Positions 1 to 9,163 of a DNA stretch of 64,000 bases are shown piece by piece. The DNA is taken from the NCBI GenBank assembly GCA_003660235.1, contig QGON01000070.1, positions 310,001 to 374,000 on the forward strand. The letters are read 5' to 3'. The position numbers and the translations under genes are program-made. This stretch comes from a bacterium endosymbiont of Escarpia laminata (GTDB lineage: Bacteria > Pseudomonadota > Gammaproteobacteria > Chromatiales > Chromatiaceae). The notes beneath the pieces were generated by a model. That model was not told where the DNA came from, searched no databases, and saw nothing but the letters and a program-made list of their open reading frames with translations. Numbering within the stretch: the first letter of the stretch is position 1; the number at the start of each line of letters is the position of its first letter.

Positions 1-1
1 G

Positions 2-757
2 ATCAGCCAGGAGAACTCGCAAGGATGGCAGGATTGGGTTCCCTTCCACCTGCTTCAGGTCAACAGCACAAATGTTACCGTTGACATTACTTTTACCGGC
101 AGAAGTTCACAGCTCTTTCTTCATCAAGAGGGTAGTAATCTACAATTTGAGGCGGTTGATAACGGCGAAAATTTCCATATTTATGCAATGGATGGGGGAA
201 GAGGACAGTTCGGTTCAAATAACTCCGCGCTGATAACGCAACGCGGTTGGATCGACGATGGAAATGATGTCACTTTCCGTCAGGATGGTGAGTCAAATCG
301 TGTGGAGTTAACCCAAACTTCCTACCAAAGCTGGCTCACGGTAGATCAAAGCGGAGAGTTAAACACTATCTTTGTTCAGGATGATGGGCATACGTGGACC
401 ACTATCAACCAAACCGGCACATCCAACCTTATTAACCTGAGTATGGCTGGGGATGTGGAAATCACCTTCAACCAGTCGGGAGAATTCAACACCCTATCAG
501 GATCCCTGTCTTCAACGTCCATCTATCAGCCGATTCAGCAATCCGGCATTCAGAATCTGATGGTCCTTGATATCAACAACAGGTGGGGCGACACGGTTGG
601 CGAAAACATCCTTACCCAAACCGGCGACAACGGCATCATGTTACTGACTCAGGACGGTATTGCACTGACTGCAGCGCTGACACAGCTTGGCAGCGGCAAT
701 AGCATGAACATTAACCAGACAGGCACCAGCAACCACGTGGAGGTCACGCAAAACTAA
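2..757 (+). CDS. Curlin-repeat protein, 5' end cut off by the window edge
   Basis: The reading frame is open from base 2 to the stop at 757, so the gene begins before the window; the ATG at 188 is internal. The translated part carries many Q-x-G-x-x-N units (QSGELN, QTGTSN, QSGEFN, QSGIQN, QTGDNG), the pattern of curlin repeats in CsgA/CsgB amyloid subunits. It ends in the Q-T-G-T-S-N-H-V-E-V-T-Q-N type tail shared with the next gene, and the two proteins align along the whole visible length (both have GRGQFG-N-N in the middle), so they are tandem paralogues. Curlin proteins are secreted and form extracellular amyloid fibres. The csg export genes, if present, must lie upstream. The family call is by repeat pattern only; subunit type (major or nucleator) cannot be told. 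Confidence 0.8.
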   Translation: MSQENSQGWQDWVPFHLLQVNSTNVTVDITFTGRSSQLFLHQEGSNLQFEAVDNGENFHIYAMDGGRGQFGSNNSALITQRGWIDDGNDVTFRQDGESNRVELTQTSYQSWLTVDQSGELNTIFVQDDGHTWTTINQTGTSNLINLSMAGDVEITFNQSGEFNTLSGSLSSTSIYQPIQQSGIQNLMVLDINNRWGDTVGENILTQTGDNGIMLLTQDGIALTAALTQLGSGNSMNINQTGTSNHVEVTQN

Positions 758-821
758 CGCGGTGTCAATCAAGCGCGGAAGCGAATCTTTCGCGCTGGAA
801 AACGGACAGGAGGGCAACATC

Positions 822-1835
822 ATGAGAATCGGCATCATCACATTGACATTAAGCACAGCGTTGTTGTTTTCGACTGCTGGATTTGCGGATGACAGCTCCG
901 TGGATCTGGATCAATCAGGCAATGACAACACCTTCACCATCATACAGGACGGACCCGGTGCGAGCCTCGCCGTTGTCACACAAAACGGCGATCACAACGA
1001 TGTAGCCATTCATCAAACCTCATTTTTGCTCCCTCCAGGTGCAGTTAGTGCATATGTGCTTCAGCAGGACAACAGCGAGGCCACGGCTACGATCACTCAG
1101 AGTGGAAATGCCCACACGGTGGTTACCCAGGCCAACAGCACGAATGTAACGGTAACCGTCAATCAGCATGCCGGAGATGGTTTCGGTGAACTCAGACTCT
1201 ATCAAGAGGGTCAGGGTTTAGTGTTTCAGGCAGACATGAATGGCGAAGGCCACTCTATCTTCGCAAGCGGACAGGGCCGAGGTCAGTTCGGTACAAACAA
1301 CACTGCCCGTTTGGCACAACAATTTCAGGACGCTGACATCTTCTTTCGTCAGGAGGGGGACTCAAACCTGGCTGAACTGACCCAATCGTCAATATTTGGA
1401 AGGATTGAGTTTGACCAGCGAGGAAACCTCAACACCACCCGTCTTGTCGAAAGCGGTGGCGGTCCTTTCGAGCAGATCCGTCAATCAGGCACCTCCAATC
1501 TCATCGACCTTGTTATCGATAGTGATGCAAAGATCACGATCGACCAGTCGGGAACATTCAACGAATTATCGGGAATAGTGAATTTGAATTTGACCCCTCC
1601 CAAGTACTCGATTCAGCAAAGCGGCAATCTGAATCTGATAACGCTGAACGTCAATAATTGGTCCGGTGCCTTTGTTGGCAGCAACATCCTTATGCAAACC
1701 GGCGATAACGGCGTCATGTCACTAACACAGGACGGAGCGGGACTCTCTGCCGCACTCACCCAGACCGGCATCGGCAACAGCATGGATATCAACCAGACAG
1801 GCACCAGCAGCCACATCGAGGTCACGCAAAACTAA
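822..1835 (+). CDS. Secreted curlin-repeat protein
   Basis: A 337-residue protein. The frame is open from 762, but the start at ATG 822 is chosen because it follows a strong ribosome binding site (AGGAGGG at 808-814) and begins a clean signal peptide (MRIGIITLTLSTALLFS, then AGFADD). The mature part is a series of degenerate curlin repeats with Q-x-G-x-x-N signatures (QSGNDN, QNGDHN, QSGTSN, QSGTFN, QTGDNG, QTGIGN, QTGTSS). It is longer than E. coli CsgA (about 150 residues), as is common for marine and sediment gammaproteobacteria. It lies 64 bases after its truncated paralogue, so the pair is probably one transcript, ended by the hairpin at 1852-1887. Role in amyloid fibre or biofilm matrix is inferred from the family. 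Confidence 0.82.
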   Translation: MRIGIITLTLSTALLFSTAGFADDSSVDLDQSGNDNTFTIIQDGPGASLAVVTQNGDHNDVAIHQTSFLLPPGAVSAYVLQQDNSEATATITQSGNAHTVVTQANSTNVTVTVNQHAGDGFGELRLYQEGQGLVFQADMNGEGHSIFASGQGRGQFGTNNTARLAQQFQDADIFFRQEGDSNLAELTQSSIFGRIEFDQRGNLNTTRLVESGGGPFEQIRQSGTSNLIDLVIDSDAKITIDQSGTFNELSGIVNLNLTPPKYSIQQSGNLNLITLNVNNWSGAFVGSNILMQTGDNGVMSLTQDGAGLSAALTQTGIGNSMDINQTGTSSHIEVTQN

Positions 1836-1851
1836 ACAGGACGCAGCATGA

Positions 1852-1887
1852 AAAACGGCCTGCAATCTTCCGACTGCAGGCCGTTTT
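1852..1887. terminator. Hairpin between convergent genes (bidirectional terminator)
   Basis: A perfect 13-bp inverted repeat, AAAACGGCCTGCA at 1852-1864 and TGCAGGCCGTTTT at 1875-1887, with a 10-base loop. The A-run on the left and T-run on the right give a U-tract in either direction. It sits between the stop of the curlin gene (1835) and the stop of the minus-strand ugd gene (1910), so it probably ends both. Confidence 0.85.
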
Positions 1888-1909
1888 CAGCCAGGTCAGC
1901 GCCAAAAAG

Positions 1910-3250
1910 TCAGTCGGCCGGATGCGCCGGCGGACGACCTATAGCCAGATAGCTCAACCCTGCCTGAGTGACGGTCTCCGGCTCGAACAGGTTGCGGCCA
2001 TCGAAGATGACGGGGCTCTTCAGCATCGATTTGACGGTGTCGAAATCGGGACTGCGAAACTGGGTCCACTCCGTCATGATCACCAGGGCATCGGCACCTT
2101 CGAGGGCACCCATGGCGTCCTCAGCATAGACAAGGTCGTCGCGCTCGCCGTAGATGCGCTGCGACTCTTCGACTGCCACCGGATCGAATGCCTGCACTTT
2201 CGCGCCGGCATCCCAGAGCAATTCCATCATCACCCGGCTGGAAGCCGCACGCATGTCGTCGGTATTGGGCTTGAACGCCAAACCCCAGAGCGCAAAGGTT
2301 TTGCCCTTGAGGTTCCCGTCAAAGTAGCTGTTGACCTTATCGAACACCACCCGCTTCTGGGCATGGTTGGCCGCCTCCACCGCATGCAGAATGCGCGGTG
2401 TGTAACCGACACTGAGCGCGGTCTTCTCCAGCGCCTGAACATCCTTGGGGAAGCAGGAGCCGCCATAACCGCAGCCGGGGTAGATGAATTGATAACCGAT
2501 ACGCGGATCGGAACCTATACCCACCCGCACATGCTCGATATCCGCACCCAGGGCGTCGGCAATATTGGAGAGTTCGTTCATAAAACTGATTTTGGTGGCC
2601 AAGAGCGCATTTGCCGCGTACTTGGTCAACTCCGCAGAGCGGATATCCATCACCATCACCCGTTCGTGATTGCGGTTGAAGGGCGCATAGAGCGCGCGCA
2701 ACAGTTCGCCGGTACGGGGGTTATCGGTACCCACCACGATGCGGTCGGGACGCATGAAGTCATCGATCGCCGCACCCTCTTTGAGGAATTCCGGGTTGGA
2801 GACCACATCGAACTCGACCTCCACACCCCGTTCTGCCTGCATCTCGCGCACTACTGCGGCCACCTTGTCGCCGGTTCCCACGGGTACGGTGGATTTATTG
2901 ATGATCACCCGGTACTCGGTCATGTGCTCAGCGATGCTGCGCGCCACCGCGGTGACGTACTGCAGATCGGCGGAACCGTCTTCGTCCGGCGGCGTGCCGA
3001 CGGCGATAAACTGGAACAGACCGTGTTCAACGCCCTTCTTCGGATCCAGTGTAAAGGTAAGGCGCCCCGCCTCCCGGTTGCGCTGCACCATGGCCTCGAG
3101 TCCAGGCTCATAGATCGGGATGCCGCCACTGTTGAGCAGATCGATCTTGGCGGGATCCACGTCCACGCACACGACATCGTTACCCACCTCTGCCAGACAG
3201 GCTCCGGTCACCAAACCGACATATCCACTCCCAAAGATCGTGACTTTCAT
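1910..3250 (-). CDS. ugd: UDP-glucose 6-dehydrogenase
   Basis: 446 residues. It oxidises UDP-glucose to UDP-glucuronate with two NAD+, supplying precursor for capsule, exopolysaccharide or lipid A sugars in the cytoplasm. The N-terminus has the Rossmann motif FGSGYVG (residues 6-12) and EVGNDV; the family signature GYGGSC places the catalytic thiol at Cys266, and [11 protein letters not shown] (151-161) is the conserved central helix start. Length is normal for the bacterial single-subunit type. The gene stands alone between the curlin genes (convergent) and hemA (divergent), so no polysaccharide cluster is visible here. GDP-mannose dehydrogenase is the nearest alternative, but [11 protein letters not shown] and overall similarity favour UDP-glucose. 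Confidence 0.93.
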   Translation of the reverse strand: MKVTIFGSGYVGLVTGACLAEVGNDVVCVDVDPAKIDLLNSGGIPIYEPGLEAMVQRNREAGRLTFTLDPKKGVEHGLFQFIAVGTPPDEDGSADLQYVTAVARSIAEHMTEYRVIINKSTVPVGTGDKVAAVVREMQAERGVEVEFDVVSNPEFLKEGAAIDDFMRPDRIVVGTDNPRTGELLRALYAPFNRNHERVMVMDIRSAELTKYAANALLATKISFMNELSNIADALGADIEHVRVGIGSDPRIGYQFIYPGCGYGGSCFPKDVQALEKTALSVGYTPRILHAVEAANHAQKRVVFDKVNSYFDGNLKGKTFALWGLAFKPNTDDMRAASSRVMMELLWDAGAKVQAFDPVAVEESQRIYGERDDLVYAEDAMGALEGADALVIMTEWTQFRSPDFDTVKSMLKSPVIFDGRNLFEPETVTQAGLSYLAIGRPPAHPAD

Positions 3251-3540
3251 CTACCTTAAGACTCCATTTATCCATTTGTTCGGCACCGGCACCCCCGCAG
3301 GGAGCCATGCCTGTCATTTTGTTTACCGCCAGATATCGGTCGGCATGCTACCAAACTTGAGCCGAATGTTGCACCAACGAGCACCAAATTCCCATATTTT
3401 CACTGAATATTGTTACTTTAATCATTCCTGGAGCGCTGCCAAAAGCCCCGAAAAAGCCTTTTCTGCAAGACAAACTTGAATTTAACCCCTTGATATAACA
3501 AAATTTCGCATTAACCTTTTTTATGACTGCTCACAATCCA

Positions 3541-4809
3541 ATGACGATACTCGCTCTGGGACTCAATCATAAGACCGCTCCTGTGGAGATCCGGGAGCGG
3601 CTCACCTTCGGACCAGACATCATCGTCGGCGCCCTGCGCAATCTGAGTGAGCATCCTGCGGTGGACGAAGCGGTAATCCTTTCGACCTGTAACCGCACCG
3701 AGCTCTACTGCACCATCGACGATGATGCTGAAGCCTCCGTAGCAGACTGGATCAGCGATTTTCACGGCCTGGAGCAGGGTCGGGTCAGCCCCTACCTCTA
3801 CAGCCACCTCGGCGATGCAGCAGTACAACATCTGTTGCGGGTCTCCTGCGGACTCGACTCCCTGGTACTCGGCGAGCCGCAAATCCTGGGCCAGGTAAAA
3901 GCCGCCTTCCAGATCGCAAATGCTTCCGGCACCACCCGCAAACTGCTCTGCCGTCTATTTCAGCACACCTTCTCCGTCGCCAAGCATATACGCACCGACA
4001 CCGCCATCGGCAACAGTCCGGTCTCGGTCGCGTTTGCTGCGGTCAGTCTGGCAAAACAGATCTTCAGCGATCTTTCGGAGCAGACCGCCCTGCTCATCGG
4101 CGCCGGCGAAACCATTGAGCTCGCCGCCCGGCACCTGCACCAGAACGGCATCGGCCACATGATCGTCGCCAACCGAACCGTGGAGAAGGCCCACAATCTG
4201 GCGGCCCAGTTCGACGGTTATGCCATCGCACTGACGGAACTCAGCGGACATCTGGCTGAGGCGGACATCGTTATCTCATCAACAGCCAGCCCTCTGCCTG
4301 TGCTGGGAAAAGGCACCGTGGAGAGTGCGCTCAAGGAGCGCAAGCACAGACCCATCTTCATGGTGGACATCGCGGTACCTCGTGATATCGAGCCCGAAGT
4401 AGCGGACCTGAGCGACATCTACCTCTACACGGTCGACGACCTGGATGAGGTCATTCAGGAGAATATGCGCTCTCGCCAGGAAGCGGCAGAGCAGGCGGAA
4501 GAGATCATCGAACGCTATGTGGATGAATTTACCGGCTGGCTGCGCTCCCTCGACGCCGTTGAGCTGATCCAGGACTACCGCAGCCAGGCGGAACTGCTGC
4601 GGGACGAAGTACTGAAAAAGGCGCTGCAACAGCTCAACAGGGGAAAATCACCGGAAGAGGCGCTACAGTTCCTGGCCAGAACCCTCACCAACAAACTGCT
4701 CCACACACCCAGCTCCCAGCTACGCCAGGCCGGTTTCGACGGCCAGACTGAGCTGCTGGAAGCCGCCAACACCCTGTTTCAACTGAAACAGCTCGACAGC
4801 ACATCATGA
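3541..4809 (+). CDS. hemA: Glutamyl-tRNA reductase
   Basis: Converts glutamyl-tRNA(Glu) to glutamate-1-semialdehyde with NADPH, the first committed step of C5 tetrapyrrole synthesis. I chose ATG 3541 over the in-frame ATG 3523 because [14 protein letters not shown] then aligns end to end with the E. coli N-terminus and puts the nucleophile in [10 protein letters not shown] at Cys50, as in E. coli. Neither ATG has a clear ribosome binding site. Other landmarks: [17 protein letters not shown] (substrate loop), [13 protein letters not shown] (NADPH site) and the C-terminal dimerisation helices. The stop overlaps the prfA start (ATGA at 4806-4809), so hemA, prfA and probably prmC form the usual proteobacterial operon. 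Demand for haem fits the many cytochromes in this window. Confidence 0.96.
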   Translation: MTILALGLNHKTAPVEIRERLTFGPDIIVGALRNLSEHPAVDEAVILSTCNRTELYCTIDDDAEASVADWISDFHGLEQGRVSPYLYSHLGDAAVQHLLRVSCGLDSLVLGEPQILGQVKAAFQIANASGTTRKLLCRLFQHTFSVAKHIRTDTAIGNSPVSVAFAAVSLAKQIFSDLSEQTALLIGAGETIELAARHLHQNGIGHMIVANRTVEKAHNLAAQFDGYAIALTELSGHLAEADIVISSTASPLPVLGKGTVESALKERKHRPIFMVDIAVPRDIEPEVADLSDIYLYTVDDLDEVIQENMRSRQEAAEQAEEIIERYVDEFTGWLRSLDAVELIQDYRSQAELLRDEVLKKALQQLNRGKSPEEALQFLARTLTNKLLHTPSSQLRQAGFDGQTELLEAANTLFQLKQLDSTS

Positions 4810-5882
4810 AACCTTCACTGCGCGGCAAGCTGGATCAGATCGCCGAACGCTTCGAAGAGATCACCGCACTACTGGCTGAACCGGATACCCAAAGCAAGCA
4901 AAATCTGTTCCGCGATCTGAGCCGGGAGTACGCCCAGCTGGAGCCGGTGGTCGAAACCTACCGCAGCTACACAACGGCAGAAGAGGATATTGAAGTCGCC
5001 CGGGAGATGTTGAACGATCCCGAGATGGCGGAACTGGCCCAGGAGGAGCTGGAGAGTGCAGAGCAGGCCCGCCATTCACTGGAACCCGAACTGCAACTGC
5101 TGCTGATACCGGCGGATCCAAACGACAACCGCAATATCTTTCTGGAGATCCGTGCTGGGACCGGCGGCGCCGAAGCGGCACTGTTTGCGGGGGATCTGCA
5201 CCGCATGTATCTCCGCTACGCCGAGACACAACGCTGGCAGGTGGAGACCATCAGCGAGAGTCCCGGCGAACACGGTGGTTTCAAGGAGATCATCTGCCGC
5301 ATCAGCGGCAATGCAGTCTACTCCCGGCTAAAATTCGAATCCGGCGCACACCGGGTACAACGGGTGCCTGAAACCGAATCTCAGGGGCGAGTCCACACCT
5401 CCGCCTGTACCGTGGCCATCCTGCCGGAGGCGGAAGCGATCGACGAGGTGGAGATCAACAACGGCGATCTGCGCATCGACACCTACCGCGCCTCAGGCGC
5501 CGGCGGCCAGCACATCAACAAGACCGACTCGGCAGTGCGTATCACCCATCTTCCCTCGGGCATCGTAGTGGAGTGTCAGGATGAACGCTCACAGCACAAG
5601 AACAAGGCCCGCGCTCTGTCACTGCTAACGGCAAAACTGCTCTCCCAGGCTCAGGATGCTGCCGCCAGCGAACGGGCCAGCGCGCGCAAGCTGCAGGTCG
5701 GCAGCGGGGATCGCTCCGAACGCATCCGCACCTACAATTTTCCCCAGAACCGGCTCACCGACCACCGCATCAACCTGACCCTCTACAAACTGGATGAAAT
5801 AATGACCGGGGCGCTCGACCAGGTGGTGGATCCGCTGCTGCGGGAACATCAGGCCGAGGAGCTGGCGGCGATGGGTGGATAG
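4806..5882 (+). CDS. prfA: Peptide chain release factor 1
   Basis: 358 residues. Recognises UAA and UAG stop codons and triggers hydrolysis of peptidyl-tRNA on the ribosome. The peptidyl-transferase GGQ motif is at residues 233-235 within GAGGQHIN, and the stop-codon reading tripeptide is P-E-T at 188-190 (the P-x-T type of RF1, not the SPF of RF2). Length matches RF1 (E. coli 360). The start overlaps the hemA stop by four bases (ATGA), implying translational coupling. The GGQ glutamine is the substrate of PrmC, encoded next after a 108-bp gap that holds a palindromic element. Confidence 0.97.
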   Translation: MKPSLRGKLDQIAERFEEITALLAEPDTQSKQNLFRDLSREYAQLEPVVETYRSYTTAEEDIEVAREMLNDPEMAELAQEELESAEQARHSLEPELQLLLIPADPNDNRNIFLEIRAGTGGAEAALFAGDLHRMYLRYAETQRWQVETISESPGEHGGFKEIICRISGNAVYSRLKFESGAHRVQRVPETESQGRVHTSACTVAILPEAEAIDEVEINNGDLRIDTYRASGAGGQHINKTDSAVRITHLPSGIVVECQDERSQHKNKARALSLLTAKLLSQAQDAAASERASARKLQVGSGDRSERIRTYNFPQNRLTDHRINLTLYKLDEIMTGALDQVVDPLLREHQAEELAAMGG

Positions 5883-5886
5883 GCTG

Positions 5887-5972
5887 TAGGCCGGTTCAAG
5901 CGTAGCGGAACCGGCGGCGCAGGTTTTTGTATGGCCCTGGATTGCCCGATCCGCTACGCTTGACCGGGCCTA
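5887..5972. repeat. 86-bp interspersed palindromic element, copy 1 (prfA/prmC spacer)
   Basis: Two 28-bp arms, 5887-5914 and 5945-5972, form an imperfect inverted repeat around the core CAAGCGTAGCGG / CCGCTACGCTTG, with TAGGCC at one end and GGCCTA at the other and a 30-base centre. A second copy with the same arm and spacer lengths lies at 12917-13002. The layout resembles REP/BIME or small MITE-like elements; no family name can be given from the sequence alone. Confidence 0.85.
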
Positions 5973-5990
5973 CTCTGTCCAACTATTCTG

Positions 5991-6842
5991 ATGCAGAAAA
6001 ACATCAAACAGACCCTGGAAGAGGCAGCGTCGATCTTGGGGGCGCAACCTGACGGTTCATCCCAACTGGAAGCGGCAGCACTGCTCTGCCATCTGCTCGA
6101 AAAACCCCGCAGCTATCTCTACGCCTGGCCTGAAAAAATGCTCGACAGTGCCCAGTATCAGGCCTATCAGGCACTGCTTCAAAGGCGCCGCAGGGGTGAA
6201 CCCATCGCCTATATCACCGGACGGCGGGAGTTCTGGTCCCTGGAACTGGAGGTCACACCGGACACACTGATCCCCCGTCCCGACACAGAACTTTTGGTTG
6301 AACTGGCACTGACCCATCTGCCGCAGAAGGGTCCTTGCCGCATTGCCGATCTCGGCACTGGCAGCGGCGCGATCGCCCTGGCAATTGCCAGCGAACGTCC
6401 CGACTGTGGGATCCACGCCACCGACCGCTCATCCGCAGCCCTTGCCGTTGCCCGCAAAAATGGTGAAAAGCTGGGGTTCGATAACATGCACTTCCACCAG
6501 GGCAGTTGGTTTGAAGCACTGCCTGGCCACGACCGCTTCAGACTCATCCTAAGCAACCCGCCCTATATCCCCAATGATGACCCACACCTCGCCCAAGGCG
6601 ATCTCCCCAGCGAACCCCAGGAGGCGCTGGCCGCCGGCCCCGATGGGCTGAACGATATCCGCAAAATCGCCACTGGAGCCCACAACCATCTGCAACCCGG
6701 CGGCTGGCTGTTGCTGGAGCACGGTTTTGACCAGGCAGCGGCCGTGCGGGAACTGTTGCGGGGAGCCGGACTGACAGAGGTTCAATCCCATCGCGACCTG
6801 GCCGGACACGAAAGGATCACAGAGGGACGACTGCCACAATAA
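5991..6842 (+). CDS. prmC: Release factor glutamine N5-methyltransferase
   Basis: 283 residues. Transfers a methyl group from S-adenosylmethionine to the glutamine of the GGQ motif in RF1 and RF2. The class I methyltransferase glycine motif is DLGTGSGAIAL (residues 120-130) and the substrate-binding NPPY is at 189-192, inside LSNPPYIPNDDPHL. The N-terminal helical domain ends in EPIAYITGRREFW, diagnostic of PrmC. It follows its substrate gene prfA in the same direction. No clear ribosome binding site precedes ATG 5991, which lies 18 bases after the palindromic element. Confidence 0.95.
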   Translation: MQKNIKQTLEEAASILGAQPDGSSQLEAAALLCHLLEKPRSYLYAWPEKMLDSAQYQAYQALLQRRRRGEPIAYITGRREFWSLELEVTPDTLIPRPDTELLVELALTHLPQKGPCRIADLGTGSGAIALAIASERPDCGIHATDRSSAALAVARKNGEKLGFDNMHFHQGSWFEALPGHDRFRLILSNPPYIPNDDPHLAQGDLPSEPQEALAAGPDGLNDIRKIATGAHNHLQPGGWLLLEHGFDQAAAVRELLRGAGLTEVQSHRDLAGHERITEGRLPQ

Positions 6843-6940
6843 ATAGTGTCAGCCTGAAAATCCCGAATTTAACGCAGAACAGACAATTCCATGGGTTCTG
6901 CCACTTGAAAATTCCCCTACATTAGCTAGGATTGTCGTCT

Positions 6941-7351
6941 ATGGATATTGATGGTCACGAATTCATCAAACATCGGAGTATTCACTTCGTTGAGTTACAC
7001 CCGGATCCGAATCAGGCTCAGACCGCTGCGCTGCTGCTTGCTGATGTGGAAGGCATAATGCGGGTGGATCCCACCGACGCTCATCATCTGCAGGTGACTT
7101 ATCACATCATGGATATCACCCTGGAGCAGATCGAGGTGGGCCTGGCCAGTATGGGACTGCACATCGACAACCGCCTGTTGTACCGGCTGATGCGCGCGCT
7201 GCACTACTACACCGAAGAGAACCAGCGCGCCGTTCGGGGTTGCACCAAGGGCAATCCCAACTGCACCCGCAACATCTTCGCCAAACGCTATCAGAGTATT
7301 GACCACCATTGCCGGGACCACCGCCCCGAGCACTGGCGCAAATATCTCTAA
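6941..7351 (+). CDS. Small protein of unknown function (possible HMA-like fold)
   Basis: 136 residues from ATG 6941; an in-frame TTG at 6932 is less likely. I do not recognise the family. The first two thirds read as beta-alpha-beta-beta-alpha-beta with SIHFVELHPD, then AALLLADVEGIMRVDP, then TYHIMDITLEQIEVGLASMG, the spacing of heavy-metal-associated (ferredoxin-like) domains, but the metal-binding C-x-x-C is missing. The C-terminal part has two cysteines spaced C-T-K-G-N-P-N-C and a His-rich stretch DHHCRDHRPEH, which could bind a metal. It lies 43 bases before moeB on the same strand and may be co-transcribed with it. Function is not claimed. Confidence 0.7.
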   Translation: MDIDGHEFIKHRSIHFVELHPDPNQAQTAALLLADVEGIMRVDPTDAHHLQVTYHIMDITLEQIEVGLASMGLHIDNRLLYRLMRALHYYTEENQRAVRGCTKGNPNCTRNIFAKRYQSIDHHCRDHRPEHWRKYL

Positions 7352-7394
7352 TTTATTATGGTTGCCTGTCAGACCTGACGGGATTCCGACTCCA

Positions 7395-8138
7395 ATGAAC
7401 GACGAACAACTGCTGCGCTACAGCCGCCAGATCATGCTGCCCTCCATCGGCATCGAGGGACAGCAACGGCTACTCGATGCCAGTGTGCTGCTCATCGGTC
7501 TTGGTGGACTGGGCGCGCCGGTGGCGATGTATCTTGCTGCTGCGGGGATCGGGCGGCTGACGCTTGTCGATTTCGACCAGGTCGACCTGAGCAATCTGCA
7601 ACGCCAGATCATCCACACCACCGACCGTATCGGCACACCAAAGGTTGAGTCTGCCAGACAGGCGCTTGCCGCACTCAACCCCGAGATCGAAATCGAGTGC
7701 CTGGGACATCAGCTTGAAGGGGATGAGCTCTCCGCACAAGTCCAGCGTGCAGACCTCGTGGTCGACGCCTGCGACAACTTCGCCACCCGCTTTGCCATCA
7801 ATGCCGCCTGCCACCAGAACAGCACCCCCCTGGTATCCGGCGCGGCTATCCGCATGGAGGGACAGGTCAGCGTCTTTCCCGGTAAACCCGGTAGCCCTTG
7901 CTACCGCTGCCTCTACCCCGAAAACGGCCAGGTGGAGGACACCTGCACCGCCAACGGCGTACTCGCACCTGTGGTCGGCATCATCGGCAGCATCCAGGCC
8001 ACGGAAGCCATCAAGTGCCTCACCGGCGCCGGCTCGACACTCGACGGGCGGCTGCTGATTCTGGACGCGCTACATATGCAGTGGCGCAGTCTCAAACTCA
8101 AGGCAGACCCGCATTGCCCGGTTTGCGGCACAGATTAG
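7395..8138 (+). CDS. moeB: MoeB/ThiF/HesA-family adenylyltransferase
   Basis: 247 residues. Members of this E1-like family adenylate the C-terminal glycine of a small sulfur carrier (MoaD or ThiS) for molybdopterin or thiamin synthesis. The frame is open from 7299, but ATG 7395 begins the conserved MNDEQLLRYSRQIMLP. Nucleotide motif IGLGGLGAPVAMYLAAAG (34-51); structural zinc ligands C169-Y-R-C172 and C241-P-V-C244; EDTCTANGVLAPVVG is the conserved crossover region. There is no rhodanese domain, so it is the short MoeB type. No moaD or thiS is next to it, so the partner cannot be read from context. The stop overlaps the GTG of the next gene. Confidence 0.9.
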   Translation: MNDEQLLRYSRQIMLPSIGIEGQQRLLDASVLLIGLGGLGAPVAMYLAAAGIGRLTLVDFDQVDLSNLQRQIIHTTDRIGTPKVESARQALAALNPEIEIECLGHQLEGDELSAQVQRADLVVDACDNFATRFAINAACHQNSTPLVSGAAIRMEGQVSVFPGKPGSPCYRCLYPENGQVEDTCTANGVLAPVVGIIGSIQATEAIKCLTGAGSTLDGRLLILDALHMQWRSLKLKADPHCPVCGTD

Positions 8139-8722
8139 TGCCTTCGTGGCGTCAAGGCAGGCTCACCCCGCTCCTGCTCTCCTCGCTCTGTCTCCTGATC
8201 CTGCTGCTGCCCGATAGCTGGCAACAGGTGCTGCGTTACGAAAACAGAGCCATCGGGAATGGTGAAGTCTGGCGCCTTTTCACCGCCCACCTGGTACACC
8301 TGGGCTGGCCCCATCTGCTACTCAATCTATTGGCCTTCTGGCTCATCCTGGAACTTTTCTTCCTGGCGAACCGCAGACTGACGCTGCGGCTGCTGTTGCT
8401 CGCCCTGGGAACCTCACTGGGGCTTCTGCTCTTCAGCCCGCATGTAGGCTGGTACGTCGGATTCTCCGGCGTACTGCATGGCCTGCTGGCGCTGGCGCTG
8501 CTGGACAGAGTGCTGATATCTCCCCAGTCTTCCGTGATCATGTTGGCGCTACTGGCAGGCAAGCTCTTTTGGGAACAACTACAGGGACCGCTACCGGGCA
8601 GTGTCTCACTGACCCAGGGCAGCGTGATCGTCGACGCACACCTTTACGGCGCCATCGCCGGGGCAGTAGTATGGGGGCTGGAGAGATCGGCTCTCCCATT
8701 TAGAAATGAGGATCCTGAGTGA
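8138..8722 (+). CDS. rrtA: Rhombosortase (rhomboid-family intramembrane serine protease)
   Basis: 194 residues from GTG 8138, which overlaps the moeB stop by one base (TAGTG); the frame is open further upstream but only as an overlap of moeB. Several hydrophobic segments span the sequence. The rhomboid catalytic pair is visible: Ser110 in GFSGVLHG and His168 in DAHLYGAIAGAVVWG; HLVHLGWPHLLLN is the conserved helix before them. Length and motif context match rhombosortases, which are thought to cleave proteins with a C-terminal GlyGly-CTERM tail in the inner membrane. A protein with exactly such a tail is encoded nearby at 9164-11278. A generic rhomboid protease is the alternative, but the short length and this neighbour make rhombosortase the better call. 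Confidence 0.85.
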   Translation: MPSWRQGRLTPLLLSSLCLLILLLPDSWQQVLRYENRAIGNGEVWRLFTAHLVHLGWPHLLLNLLAFWLILELFFLANRRLTLRLLLLALGTSLGLLLFSPHVGWYVGFSGVLHGLLALALLDRVLISPQSSVIMLALLAGKLFWEQLQGPLPGSVSLTQGSVIVDAHLYGAIAGAVVWGLERSALPFRNEDPE

Positions 8723-9105
8723 AACAGATTGCACTCTTGTCGATTTTGCTGTTTGGACTTTTTGGCTGTCAGGAGATAGATGTTTCCCAGATGTCACCGG
8801 AAGAACGAGAAGCAGTCACTTCCCTCGCCTGGCTGAAAAATGCCGATGCGACAAAAGACGCGGATACGGCAATCAAACGTGGAGACCACAGACTGATAGC
8901 GATGGCGACCCGCAATCCGACCCTGCCGGGTGTGCCGGTGGAGTCATCATCAAAGGCTAAATCGGTATGCGGCATTCGCTATCTTGAGGGATCCACCGAT
9001 GCGGTGGTCAGTGATCTGCATCTGAAACTGCTGCAAGAGGCTCAGAAGTATGCCGAGCAGTTTAACCACATCATGTTGAAGCGCTGTTTGAACCGTTCCA
9101 AATAG
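8719..9105 (+). CDS. Small predicted lipoprotein
   Basis: 128 residues from GTG 8719, overlapping the rhombosortase stop by four bases (GTGA), so probably translationally coupled to it. The N-terminus MKQIALLSILLFGLFGC is a lipoprotein signal with the lipobox cysteine at residue 17. The mature part has two further cysteines (SVCGIRYLEG and LKRCLNRSK) that could form a disulfide. No family is recognised. The tight coupling suggests a role near rhombosortase processing or merely shared expression; the sequence does not decide. Confidence 0.8.
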   Translation: MKQIALLSILLFGLFGCQEIDVSQMSPEEREAVTSLAWLKNADATKDADTAIKRGDHRLIAMATRNPTLPGVPVESSSKAKSVCGIRYLEGSTDAVVSDLHLKLLQEAQKYAEQFNHIMLKRCLNRSK

Positions 9106-9163
9106 TCCGGCAAACCGTGCCATTCGCGATCGATGCGGTTCGCAAGCTCACCGGCATCCTACG

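Noticed and set aside
1922-3259. Long plus-strand frame of 445 codons over ugd
   Set aside because: Antisense shadow of the UDP-glucose dehydrogenase gene: His- and Arg-rich, no domain, no ribosome binding site.
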